From an uncultured Alistipes sp. (GTDB lineage Bacteria > Bacteroidota > Bacteroidia > Bacteroidales > Rikenellaceae): a DNA stretch of 25,986 nt. Of this stretch, positions 1 through 7,934 are shown piece after piece. Numbering within the stretch: the stretch's first letter is position 1; each line of letters begins with the position of its first letter. The DNA is taken from the NCBI GenBank assembly GCA_958449275.1, contig CAUDHE010000028.1, positions 1 to 25,986 on the forward strand. The letters run 5' to 3'. Both the position numbers and the translations under genes were made by a program. Under the pieces are notes generated by a model. It worked only from the letters and a program-made list of their open reading frames with translations, was not told where the DNA came from and made no database searches.

Positions 1-2
1 AG

Positions 3-143
3 GAAAACAAACGCAGTGCCGTTAAAAGCCGCCGCGGTGAAACGATTGCGGGGTCAGTCCTGCCGCGGGAGAGGCTGACGCGTGTGAATATTTACGACTC
101 AAGGAGCCGCAATACCTTTCCTTCGGAAGTGCACGGCATTGCA
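3..143 (+). CDS. Possible C-terminal end of an unidentified protein, cut by the window edge
   Basis: An open frame enters from the left edge and ends at TAA 141-143, only 7 bp before a hairpin terminator (151-173), as expected for a gene end. The 46 visible residues are basic and polar, with no motif I recognise. It would converge on the lipoprotein gene ending at 200. Against it: AGG arginine codons, weaker GC bias at third positions than the sure genes nearby, and a second frame that is also open for the first 75 bp. It may be non-coding. Confidence 0.25.
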
Positions 144-150
144 TAAAACA

Positions 151-173
151 GGGCCGTCACGCAAGGACGGCCC
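151..173 (-). terminator. Intrinsic terminator of the surface lipoprotein gene
   Basis: A perfect 8-bp stem (GGGCCGTC 151-158 with GACGGCCC 166-173) has a 7-nt loop. On the minus strand it lies 27 bp past the stop codon at 200-202 and is followed by TGTTTTATG, a modest T-rich tail. It could also end any gene arriving from the left. Confidence 0.7.
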
Positions 174-199
174 GTTTCCCGTAGCAGGGACAAACAAAA

Positions 200-1768
200 C
201 TAATAAACCCACTCGAAATCGTCGACGTACAATTCGTTGTCGGGATTTCCACACAGATAGTCGCCGTATTTGCTCGACGCGCACGATATCACCAACGAAT
301 AGTTGTCCCGGGCGGGGCGGCTCACCTTGTCGCGATAGACGAGAGGAATGACGATCTCGACCCAATCGGTGCTCTCGGTGACGGTCACCGAACCATAAGC
401 GATTACGGCACCCTCGTCGGTAGAACCCTGCACCTCGGGATCGAAGGCGTTGATCTTATCCTCGGCCACACCCAGCCCCGAATACACCGAATGACGGTCG
501 GTCCAGTCGGTCACGCACACGAACACGGTGGCGGGGTCGGTATCGTCGACAGTGAGAACATCTTTCTTCAAACCCAAAAGCGAAATCTTGCCCACATTGG
601 CCTTGTAGCGCAGTTTCAATGCGCTCGGACGGGCCGAGAACACATATTTACGGCCGAAACGAGCATATCCAGCGAAACCGCTCATCTCGAACACCCCCGA
701 AAAGAGATTACCCGCAGCGTATATTCCGAGTCCGAACGGATTCTGGCCCTTGAGCAGGGCGCACCTGTTATCGTCCGACAGTTCGAAAGGCGTGCAGAGC
801 GTTTTGGTCATAGAGTTGTTGCCGTTGCTCCAGAAAGCATCGTCGGCCGAGGCATTGGGGTAATCGGCTTCCGATCCTTTCAGCTCGGGCGAATATCCCG
901 CATAGCGGCTCCATGCCGACATGTCACCGTTGGGGATGGCATCGCCCGCGGCGGTCTCGAACGACGAAGCCGCTACCTCGTTGCCGTCGACGAGCAGACG
1001 ACAGTCGTATTTCTCGCCTGCGAAGACGCCGCAACGGGCATCGAGCGAGGCGAGCCCCTCCTTGTCGCCCGCCACCCATGCGGGTACGATGCGGGCCTCG
1101 TAGAATCCGTCGCCCTTATCGGTAATCTCGGCCGCCTGCCACTCGGTCGCCGAGGCACGCTTATACTCCACGGCCACCTCGCCGCCGCCCTGATTCTCGA
1201 CCGAGAACGAAGCGGTGTTGAGCCACAGATCGGCATCGTCGTTGAATACGATCGTCGCCTCGGCTGCCGAAATGCGGAACATCAGGCTCTTCGTGACGCT
1301 CCGGCCGTGTAAGTCCGTCACGGTCAACACGAAATTGTGATTCGAATCCTTTTCGTGACCGCCGTACAATGCCTTGATAAGAGGCACGAACTCCGATATG
1401 TCGAACGACTGTTTCACCGACCCTTTCACATCGGCGCCCACGGGGAATCCGAGCTTGGTCAGCGCCTCCGACATGGCGATGTCCGCGGGAGCCGTAAGCT
1501 CCATCTGCGCCGCGAGCCCCATTTCGGCCAAAAGCTCGTCGGTCAGTATGGGCGATTCGATCTTCACCGAGAATTTGTCGATGCCGCCTTCGGCCGTCAC
1601 GTCGACCTTGACCTTCATGGGTGCGCCCGTAATTTCGTGCACTTCGTCGATGTTCGCCCCGTCCATGGCAATGGTCGGAGCCGACGGAGTCGAAGGGTTG
1701 TCCTCCTTGCCGCATGCGGCCATCGACAATGCGGCGAAGACCGTAACGGCGTAAAATAATCGTTTCAT
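200..1768 (-). CDS. Surface-exposed lipoprotein with C-terminal PCMD domain
   Basis: The start ATG (1766-1768) was chosen over an upstream one because it begins a clear lipoprotein signal peptide: MKR, a hydrophobic stretch, then Cys19 after Met-Ala-Ala. Residues after the Cys read Gly-Lys-Glu-Asp, matching the Bacteroidetes lipoprotein export signal (Cys-X-Lys followed by two acidic residues), so the protein is probably flipped to the cell surface. The N-terminal half looks like beta-rich Ig-like domains. The C-terminal half, from about residue 290, has features of the PCMD family (PF13201, putative carbohydrate metabolism domain): AAGNLFSG, ARFGRKYVFSARPSALKLRYK and the terminal YVDDFEW. 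This family is associated with glycan use, but no activity can be assigned here. The gene is 522 codons long, monocistronic, with its own promoter and terminator. Confidence 0.85.
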   Translation of the reverse strand: MKRLFYAVTVFAALSMAACGKEDNPSTPSAPTIAMDGANIDEVHEITGAPMKVKVDVTAEGGIDKFSVKIESPILTDELLAEMGLAAQMELTAPADIAMSEALTKLGFPVGADVKGSVKQSFDISEFVPLIKALYGGHEKDSNHNFVLTVTDLHGRSVTKSLMFRISAAEATIVFNDDADLWLNTASFSVENQGGGEVAVEYKRASATEWQAAEITDKGDGFYEARIVPAWVAGDKEGLASLDARCGVFAGEKYDCRLLVDGNEVAASSFETAAGDAIPNGDMSAWSRYAGYSPELKGSEADYPNASADDAFWSNGNNSMTKTLCTPFELSDDNRCALLKGQNPFGLGIYAAGNLFSGVFEMSGFAGYARFGRKYVFSARPSALKLRYKANVGKISLLGLKKDVLTVDDTDPATVFVCVTDWTDRHSVYSGLGVAEDKINAFDPEVQGSTDEGAVIAYGSVTVTESTDWVEIVIPLVYRDKVSRPARDNYSLVISCASSKYGDYLCGNPDNELYVDDFEWVY

Positions 1769-1816
1769 AGCAATATGTTTTTGAAAAATAGTGTTTCCGA
1801 TCGCACTTAAATCGAA

Positions 1817-1848
1817 GCAAAAGTAAATAGGCACCGCAGCCGATCAAA
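1817..1848 (-). promoter_or_regulatory. Bacteroidetes-type promoter of the PCMD lipoprotein gene
   Basis: On the minus strand a -7 element TACTTTTGC (1817-1825) is preceded, after a 19-bp spacer, by TTTG (1845-1848). Both fit the Bacteroidetes primary sigma consensus (TTTG, 19-21 bp, TAnnTTTG). It lies about 50 bp upstream of the start codon. Confidence 0.7.
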
Positions 1849-1950
1849 ATAATTTCAACGAACGGCGTGCGTTGCTCGGCGAATACGACGAATTCGACAA
1901 CGAACGCAACCCGCAGAAACGGCAGCGAATGTCATTCGGCCCGTCCGAAA

Positions 1951-1982
1951 TTGCATATACCTTACATATTGCGTATCTTTGC
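1951..1982 (+). promoter_or_regulatory. Bacteroidetes-type promoter of the UbiA gene
   Basis: TTG at 1951-1953, a 20-bp spacer, then a perfect -7 element TATCTTTGC (1974-1982). The downstream start codon is 23 bp away, giving a short leader. Because the -7 element lies inside the upstream extension of the reading frame, it supports the ATG at 2006 over the earlier one at 1979. Confidence 0.75.
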
Positions 1983-2005
1983 CGCCGCAAAACGAGGTTC
2001 AAACC

Positions 2006-2890
2006 ATGAATTCAATATCGAAATACATCCGACTCATAAAATTCGCACACACCGTGTTCGCCATGCCGTTCGCCATCATGTCGTTCGTATATGCGCTGCG
2101 GAGCGTCGATTTCGGCGCATCCGAAAACTCGTGCCCCTATTGGTGGGCCCTGCTGCTGGTGCAGGTGGTGCTGTGCATGATCTTCGCGCGCAACACGGCG
2201 ATGGGATTCAACCGCTGGGCCGACCGCGATATCGACGCGGCCAATCCCCGCACCGCCTCGCGCGAGATTCCCGCAGGAGCCGTTTCGCCGCGCGCCGCAT
2301 TGTGGTTCGTGGGTATCAACGCCGCATTGTTCATCCTCACGGCAGCGAGCATCAACGGCCTCACGGCATGGCTCTCGCCCGTGGCGCTGGCGGTCGTCAT
2401 GTCGTACAGCTATTGCAAGCGCTTCACCTGGCTGGCCCATCTGGTGCTGGGACTGTCGCTCGCCATCGCTCCCGTAGGTGCCTACATAGCCGTCACGGGA
2501 CGGTTCGCACTCGCGCCGTGCGTACTCGCTCTGCTCGTCATGACGTGGTGCGGAGGATTCGACATAATATACGCGCTTCAGGATCGCGAATTCGACCGCG
2601 CCAACGGCTTGCACTCCATTCCCGCGCGATTCTGCGTCGCGACGGCCCTCGGCATCAGCATCGCGCTCCATGCTGTCAGCGTGGCCGCCCTCGTGTGGTT
2701 CGTGTCGCTGCTGCCGCCGAGCGTATGGATCACGGTCGGCGCGACGCTCTTTACGCTGATCCTCGTCGCCGAACATCTGCTCGTCACGCCGCGCCGCCAG
2801 ACCGATATCGGCATAGCGTTCGGCACACTGAACGGATTGGCGAGCCTCATGCTGGCCGCATCGGTCATCGTCGGCCTGCTCACGGCTTAG
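2006..2890 (+). CDS. UbiA-family polyprenyltransferase (4-hydroxybenzoate polyprenyltransferase-like / MqnP-like)
   Basis: This is an integral membrane aromatic prenyltransferase of about 294 residues, the usual UbiA length, with about eight hydrophobic segments. Both Mg/diphosphate-binding motifs are visible: N69-x3-D73-x3-D77 in NRWADRDIDAANPRTASRE, and D193-x3-D197 in YALQDREFDRANGLHSIP. The wording of these motifs fits the 'UbiA_other' group (TIGR01475), which includes MqnP of the futalosine menaquinone pathway. Such enzymes attach a polyprenyl chain to an aromatic acid at the cytoplasmic membrane. Whether the substrate is a futalosine-pathway naphthoate or another compound cannot be told from this window. 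It is followed after 31 bp by a transporter gene on the same strand. Confidence 0.88.
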   Translation: MNSISKYIRLIKFAHTVFAMPFAIMSFVYALRSVDFGASENSCPYWWALLLVQVVLCMIFARNTAMGFNRWADRDIDAANPRTASREIPAGAVSPRAALWFVGINAALFILTAASINGLTAWLSPVALAVVMSYSYCKRFTWLAHLVLGLSLAIAPVGAYIAVTGRFALAPCVLALLVMTWCGGFDIIYALQDREFDRANGLHSIPARFCVATALGISIALHAVSVAALVWFVSLLPPSVWITVGATLFTLILVAEHLLVTPRRQTDIGIAFGTLNGLASLMLAASVIVGLLTA

Positions 2891-2921
2891 CCGAACGCGA
2901 CGGCAGGAAACCTATATCGGT

Positions 2922-3821
2922 ATGTGGTTAATACTCGCATTCATATCGGCCGCGCTGCTGGGATTCTACGACGTGGCCAAGAAACAGGCGCTGCGCGACA
3001 ATTCGGTTCCCGCCGTACTGCTGCTCAACACGCTGTTCTCGTCGCTGCTGTTTCTGCCCGCAGTGATCTCGGGTGAACTGCGGCTCGGGTGGTTCGACGG
3101 CACCTTTTTCGAGACGCATCCGCAGGATCTGCATGCGCATATGCTGATAATCGTCAAGTCGGCCATAGTGCTCTCGTCGTGGGTGTTCGGCTACATCGGC
3201 ATCAAGCACCTGCCGATCACCATCGTTGGCCCGATCAACGCCACGCGCCCCGTACTGGTACTCGTGGGTGCGCTGGCCGTATTCGGCGAACGCCTCAACG
3301 CATTGCAATGGACGGGCGTCGCGCTCGCCATGCTCTCGCTGCTGCTCCTGAGTCGCTCGGGACGCCGAGAAGGCATCGACTTCACCCACAACGTGTGGAT
3401 ATATTGCGTGGCCGCAGCCGCCGTGCTGGGTGCCGCGAGCGGTCTCTACGACCGATACATAATGCGTCAACTGCCTCCGATATTCGTGCAGGGATGGTAC
3501 AACATCTACCAATTGGCCATGATGACCGTGGCGGTGAGCGTCATTCTGTTCACGCAACGCGAACGGACCGCGCCGTTCCGCTGGTCGTGGGCTATCCCGA
3601 TGATCTCGCTGCTGCTGTCGGCGGCCGACATGGCCTATTTCGCTGCCCTCGCCGACGGGGATGCCATGATCTCGGTGGTGTCGATGATACGCCGCGGTTC
3701 GGTCGCCGTGTCGTTCGTCTGCGGAGCTCTGCTGTTCCGCGAACGCAATCTGCGTTCGAAGGCGATCGATTTGGCGTTCATACTCGCGGGCATGATATTT
3801 TTGTACTTCGGAACCCGATAA
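2922..3821 (+). CDS. EamA/DMT-family transporter (ten membrane segments)
   Basis: This 299-residue protein is almost entirely hydrophobic, with about ten predicted membrane helices arranged as two EamA halves. Typical traits are the first helix LILAFISAALLGFYDVAKK and the repeat-half signature PITIVGPINATRPVLVLVGALAVFGERLNALQW, where a conserved Pro-Ile-Asn near the end of a half is followed by the FGE-R-L-N-x-x-QW block. A second, more diverged copy lies at the end (SVVSMIRRGSVAVSFVCGALLFRERN). DMT transporters move small metabolites, but the substrate cannot be inferred. It is probably co-transcribed with the UbiA gene (31-bp gap, no terminator between). Confidence 0.85.
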   Translation: MWLILAFISAALLGFYDVAKKQALRDNSVPAVLLLNTLFSSLLFLPAVISGELRLGWFDGTFFETHPQDLHAHMLIIVKSAIVLSSWVFGYIGIKHLPITIVGPINATRPVLVLVGALAVFGERLNALQWTGVALAMLSLLLLSRSGRREGIDFTHNVWIYCVAAAAVLGAASGLYDRYIMRQLPPIFVQGWYNIYQLAMMTVAVSVILFTQRERTAPFRWSWAIPMISLLLSAADMAYFAALADGDAMISVVSMIRRGSVAVSFVCGALLFRERNLRSKAIDLAFILAGMIFLYFGTR

Positions 3822-3847
3822 TCGGTCCGCCATTGGCGAAAAATCAC

Positions 3848-3856
3848 TATATTTGC
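3848..3856 (+). promoter_or_regulatory. -7 promoter element of pheT
   Basis: TATATTTGC matches the Bacteroidetes -7 consensus and lies 38 bp before the pheT start codon. No convincing -33 TTG is found at the right distance (the nearest TTG, 3833-3835, leaves only 12 bp), so the call rests on the -7 box alone. Confidence 0.55.
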
Positions 3857-3893
3857 CCTTATTTAATACGCATACAATAAAAAACTACATATC

Positions 3894-6362
3894 ATGGAGA
3901 TATCTTTCAACTGGCTCAAGAAGTATATCGACACCGACCTCTCGGCCGAACGGATCGCCTCGATCCTTACCGACATAGGTTTGGAAGTGGAGGATTTCCG
4001 CAAGATAGAGACCATCCGCGGCGGACTCGCGGGCGTGGTGGTCGGCGAGGTGCTGACGTGCGAGGACCATCCCGATTCGGATCATCTGCACATCACCACG
4101 GTCGACGTGGGCGGCGAGACTCCGCTCAACATCGTATGCGGCGCCCCCAACTGCCGCAAGGGACTCAAGGTGCTGTGCGCCACTGTGGGTGCGGTGCTCT
4201 ATCCCGACGGCGGCGACGAGGAGTTCAAAATCAAACGCAGCAAGATACGAGGCGTGGAGTCGCTCGGCATGCTTTGCGCCGAGGATGAGCTGGGCATAGG
4301 CTCCGACCATGCGGGCATCATGGAACTTCCCGCCGACGCACCCGTCGGAATGCCCGCGCGCGACTATCTTAATGTCAAGGACGACTACCTAATCGGCATA
4401 GGCCTCACTCCCAACCGCGTGGACGCCGCCTCGCACATAGGCGTGGCGCGCGATCTGGCCGCATATCTGCGCAGCCGCGGCGAGGACGTGCGCGTGAAGA
4501 TGCCATCGGTGGATGCTTTCACCGTCGACAACCGCGAGATGCCGGTAGAGGTCGTGGTGGAAAATCCCGCCGCAGCCCCCCGTTATTCGGGTGTCACGGT
4601 CACCGGTTGCAAGATAGCCCCCTCGCCCGAATGGATGCAGAACGAGCTGCGCGCCGCTGGCATCAACCCCAAGAACAATCTGGTGGACATCACCAACTAC
4701 GTGCTTTTCGAACTGGGCCAGCCCCTGCACGCTTTCGACGCCGACAAGATCGAGGGACGCAAGGTGGTGGTGCGCAACTGCCCCGAAGGCACCCCGTTCG
4801 TGACGCTCGACGGCGTGGAGCGCAAGCTCTCGGCCGAGGATCTGATGATCTGTTCGGCCGAACGGCCGATGTGCATAGGCGGCGTATTGGGCGGACTCGA
4901 TTCGGGCATAAGCGACACTACGGTAAACGTATTTCTTGAGAGCGCCTATTTCAACCCCGTATCGATCCGCAAGTCGGCCAAGCGTCACGGTCTTAACACC
5001 GACGCCTCGTTCCGTTTCGAGCGCGGCATCGACCCCAATATTCAGGTATATGCCCTCAAACGCGCCGCACTGCTCATGAAAGAGCTGGCGGGAGGCACGA
5101 TTTCGAGCGACATAGTCGACATATGCGCCGCGCCTGCCGAGGACTTCGTGTTCGACATATCGTTCGCACGCATCGACTCGCTCATAGGCAAGCACATCCC
5201 CGAGGATACGGTTCGCACCGTACTCGACGCTTTGGAGGTGAAGATAACGGCCGAGCGCGACGGTGTGCTGACCGTGGCCGTACCGCCGTATCGCGTGGAC
5301 GTGCGTCGCGAGGCCGACCTCATAGAGGAGATCCTCCGCATCTACGGCTACAACAACGTGGAGCTGCCGCAGTGCGTGCACTCGACGCTTTCGTATGCGC
5401 CCAAACCCGACAAGACCAAGCTGGTCAACGTCGCTTCGGATTTCCTTTCGGCCCGAGGCTTCACCGAGATCATGTCGAATTCGCTCACCAAGGGCGCCTA
5501 TTACGACAATCTGCAATCGTTCAAAGCCGAGAATTGCGTGCGCATACTCAACCCGCTCAGCGCCGATCTGAACGTCATGCGTCAGACTCTGCTGTTCAAT
5601 GCGCTGGAAGCCATACAGCTCAATGCCAATCGCCGCAACGCCGATCTGAAGCTCTACGAAGTCGGCAACTGCTACTTTTTCGACGCCGCGGCGGCCGATG
5701 CCGAAAAGCCGCTTGCCAAATACAGCGAGAAGCATTGTCTGGCGATAGCCGTGACGGGCGCCGACACAGCCGCATCGTGGAACGCCAAACTTGCGCAGAG
5801 TTCGTTCTACACGCTCCGGGCCGCCGTGGAAAAACTGCTCGCGCGATTCGGCATAGACATCGATTCGCTTCGCAGCCAAACGTCGCAATGCGATCTGTTC
5901 TCGGATGCCATCGAATACATGCAGGGCGACAGAGCCGTGATACGAATGGGTGTGACGGCGTCTGCGCTGCGCCGCATGTTCGATCTCAAGCAGCCCGTCT
6001 ATTTCGCCGAGATCGATTTCGAACTCATAACGAGAGCCGCCAAGAAACAGACGATAACCGTGGCCGAACTGTCGAAATTCCCCGAGGTGAAACGCGATCT
6101 CGCGCTGCTGGTCGACAAGAGCGTAACTTTCTCGCAACTGCGTAACATAGCGTTCGCCACCGAGAAGAAGCTGCTCAAGCAAGTCACGCTGTTCGACGTA
6201 TACGAGGGCGACAAACTCCCCGAGGGCAAGAAGTCTTATGCCCTGAGCTTCACGCTGGAGGACAAGACTCAGACGCTGAACGACAAGACCATCGAGAAGA
6301 CGATGAACAACCTCGCCCGCCAGCTCGAAGCACGCGCGGGCGCGCAAGTTCGGTTCGAATGA
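3894..6362 (+). CDS. pheT: Phenylalanine--tRNA ligase beta subunit
   Basis: This is the large subunit of the alpha2beta2 enzyme that charges tRNA-Phe in the cytoplasm. The 822 residues match the family length. The N-terminus MEISFNWLKKYID is typical, followed by the EMAP/OB-like tRNA-binding domain (about 40-150, with GVVVGEVLTCEDHPDSDHL), the B3/4 domain (about 210-390, with NNLVDITNYV and GQPLHAFDADKI), the B5 domain (about 400-475, ending DLIEEILRIYGYNN), and the C-terminal anticodon-binding FDX-ACB domain (about 730-820, with FPEVKRDLALLVD). The gene is alone, without pheS beside it, which is common in Bacteroidetes. It has its own -7 element and ends in a strong shared terminator. Confidence 0.97.
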   Translation: MEISFNWLKKYIDTDLSAERIASILTDIGLEVEDFRKIETIRGGLAGVVVGEVLTCEDHPDSDHLHITTVDVGGETPLNIVCGAPNCRKGLKVLCATVGAVLYPDGGDEEFKIKRSKIRGVESLGMLCAEDELGIGSDHAGIMELPADAPVGMPARDYLNVKDDYLIGIGLTPNRVDAASHIGVARDLAAYLRSRGEDVRVKMPSVDAFTVDNREMPVEVVVENPAAAPRYSGVTVTGCKIAPSPEWMQNELRAAGINPKNNLVDITNYVLFELGQPLHAFDADKIEGRKVVVRNCPEGTPFVTLDGVERKLSAEDLMICSAERPMCIGGVLGGLDSGISDTTVNVFLESAYFNPVSIRKSAKRHGLNTDASFRFERGIDPNIQVYALKRAALLMKELAGGTISSDIVDICAAPAEDFVFDISFARIDSLIGKHIPEDTVRTVLDALEVKITAERDGVLTVAVPPYRVDVRREADLIEEILRIYGYNNVELPQCVHSTLSYAPKPDKTKLVNVASDFLSARGFTEIMSNSLTKGAYYDNLQSFKAENCVRILNPLSADLNVMRQTLLFNALEAIQLNANRRNADLKLYEVGNCYFFDAAAADAEKPLAKYSEKHCLAIAVTGADTAASWNAKLAQSSFYTLRAAVEKLLARFGIDIDSLRSQTSQCDLFSDAIEYMQGDRAVIRMGVTASALRRMFDLKQPVYFAEIDFELITRAAKKQTITVAELSKFPEVKRDLALLVDKSVTFSQLRNIAFATEKKLLKQVTLFDVYEGDKLPEGKKSYALSFTLEDKTQTLNDKTIEKTMNNLARQLEARAGAQVRFE

Positions 6363-6364
6363 AC

Positions 6365-6402
6365 CGAAACGGGCTGCCTCGCATAAGGGGCAGCCCGTTT
6401 CG
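6365..6402. terminator. Bidirectional terminator between pheT and ugd
   Basis: A perfect 14-bp inverted repeat (CGAAACGGGCTGCC 6365-6378 with GGCAGCCCGTTTCG 6389-6402) has a 10-nt loop. It begins 3 bp after the pheT stop and lies 30 bp beyond the ugd stop on the other strand. There is no long T run on either side, but position and stem length support termination of both genes. Confidence 0.75.
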
Positions 6403-6431
6403 CTACGGGGGATGCGGATACCTGAATCGGA

Positions 6432-7742
6432 TCAGCCTATCTTATAATACGTAAAGCCGATATCCTCCAGATAATCGGAATCGTATATGTTGCGTCCGTC
6501 GATAATGACAGGCTGTCTCATGGTCTTTTTCAGAACGGGAAAAGAGGGCATGCGGAACTGATTCCATTCGGTAACCAAAAGCAGAGCGTCGGCATCGATC
6601 GCGGCCTCGTACATATCGCTGCAATATACGACAGCATTTCCCAATCGGCGACGGCACTCGTCCATCGCAATCGGATCGTATACCTTTACCGTCGCACCCG
6701 CATCTTTCAATCGACTTATCAGCACCAAAGCTGGCGCTTCGCGCATATCGTCGGTTTCGGGTTTGAAGGCGAGTCCCCACAAAGCGACGGTTCTGCCGTT
6801 GAGATCGCCTCCGAAATGCCGCTTCAATTTGTCGAAAAGAATCTCTTTCTGCCTCTCGTTGACCTCTTCCACGGCCTGCAACACCCGCATTCGATATCCG
6901 TTCTTTTCGGCCGTTTTGATAAGCGCCTTCACATCCTTGGGGAAACACGATCCGCCGTAACCGCACCCGGGATAGAGAAACTTCTTGCCTATGCGCGAAT
7001 CGGAACCGATGCCTTTCCGCACCATATTGACATCCGCTCCCACGAGTTCGCACAGATTGGCTATGTCGTTCATGAACGATATGCGCGTGGCCAGCATCGA
7101 GTTGGCGGCGTATTTTATCATCTCGGCCGAAGGGATATCGGTGAATATCATGCGTTCGCCCGAAAGCATGAACGGCTTGTAGAGCCGCGACATGACCTTC
7201 TTTGCCTGCTCGCTCTCCGTTCCGACGACGACTCTGTCGGGAGTCATGAAATCTTTTATGGCCGCCCCCTCCTTCAAAAATTCGGGATTGGACGCCACAT
7301 CGAACTCCACATCGGCCCCGCGCTTGTCGAGTTCGGCCTGAATCGTCTCTTTCACTCTTTTCGCGGTGCCTACGGGAACGGTCGACTTGGTAACGAGAAT
7401 CGTATATTTCTTGACGTTTCGGCCGAATGTCTCGGCCACGGCAAGGACATATTTCAAATCGGCCGATCCGTCTTCGTCGGGAGGGGTGCCGACAGCGGAA
7501 AAGACCACCTCCACATCGTCGAGCACATCCGTCAGATCGGTAGTGAACCGAAGCCTGCCCGCCTCGACATTACGTCGAACCATTTCGTTGAGCCCCGGCT
7601 CGTAGATGGGAACGATTCCGCGATGGAGCTTGTCGACCTTATCTTTGTCGATATCGACGCATGTCACATTCACCCCCATTTCGGCAAAACATGTTCCTGA
7701 CACGAGACCGACATAACCGGTACCGACTATCGCAATATTCAT
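6432..7742 (-). CDS. ugd: UDP-glucose 6-dehydrogenase
   Basis: It oxidises UDP-glucose to UDP-glucuronate with two NAD+, supplying nucleotide sugars for capsule, exopolysaccharide or LPS. The start ATG at 7740-7742 gives MNIAIVGTGYVGLVSG, placing the Rossmann GxGxxG at residues 7-12 as in the family; an ATG six codons upstream is possible but less likely. Also visible are the central block with KEGAAIKDFMTPDRVVVG and the catalytic cysteine C266 in YPGCGYGGSCFPKDVKAL, followed by the C-terminal UDP-binding domain with LWGLAFKPETDDMREAP. The 436 residues match UDP-glucose dehydrogenases of the TuaD/Ugd type; the related UDP-ManNAc dehydrogenase is less likely given these signatures. No glycan cluster is adjacent. 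Confidence 0.93.
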   Translation of the reverse strand: MNIAIVGTGYVGLVSGTCFAEMGVNVTCVDIDKDKVDKLHRGIVPIYEPGLNEMVRRNVEAGRLRFTTDLTDVLDDVEVVFSAVGTPPDEDGSADLKYVLAVAETFGRNVKKYTILVTKSTVPVGTAKRVKETIQAELDKRGADVEFDVASNPEFLKEGAAIKDFMTPDRVVVGTESEQAKKVMSRLYKPFMLSGERMIFTDIPSAEMIKYAANSMLATRISFMNDIANLCELVGADVNMVRKGIGSDSRIGKKFLYPGCGYGGSCFPKDVKALIKTAEKNGYRMRVLQAVEEVNERQKEILFDKLKRHFGGDLNGRTVALWGLAFKPETDDMREAPALVLISRLKDAGATVKVYDPIAMDECRRRLGNAVVYCSDMYEAAIDADALLLVTEWNQFRMPSFPVLKKTMRQPVIIDGRNIYDSDYLEDIGFTYYKIG

Positions 7743-7793
7743 AATCTCATTTTTAGGCAATCATATATTTCAATATGCCGTCGCTACAGCATC

Positions 7794-7802
7794 GCAAAAT
7801 TA
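7794..7802 (-). promoter_or_regulatory. Probable -7 promoter element of ugd
   Basis: On the minus strand this reads TAATTTTGC, a match to TAnnTTTGC, about 50 bp upstream of the ugd start. No clear TTG is found 19-21 bp further upstream. It lies between ugd and the asnB terminator, implying separate transcription of ugd. Confidence 0.5.
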
Positions 7803-7838
7803 ACGAAAAATCCGATAGGGCGGTCGCTCCGAAAGAGA

Positions 7839-7888
7839 AATTGCGGCCGTTTCGCGCTTTTCCGTAAAATGGCGAAACGGCCGCAATT
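7839..7888 (-). terminator. Long perfect-stem terminator downstream of asnB
   Basis: A 17-bp perfect inverted repeat (AATTGCGGCCGTTTCGC 7839-7855 with its complement at 7872-7888) encloses a 16-nt loop. On the minus strand it lies 46 bp beyond the asnB stop and is followed by a pyrimidine-rich tail (TCTCTTTC) rather than a pure T run. It is unusually long and perfect for a simple terminator. Confidence 0.65.
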
Positions 7889-7934
7889 ACGCAGATATTC
7901 GGACCGCGAGACGACTCCGCTGCGGTCTGACGGT

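Noticed and set aside
4389..6347. Very long open frame on the strand opposite pheT (over 600 codons), with similar ones opposite the rhamnosidase (15268-17580), asnB (7869-9428) and pbp1A/asd (22535-24901)
   Set aside because: Each is an exact shadow of a sure gene in GC-rich DNA, where the reverse frame rarely meets stop codons. The peptides are rich in Arg, His and Gly and show no domain; one even spans two separate genes.
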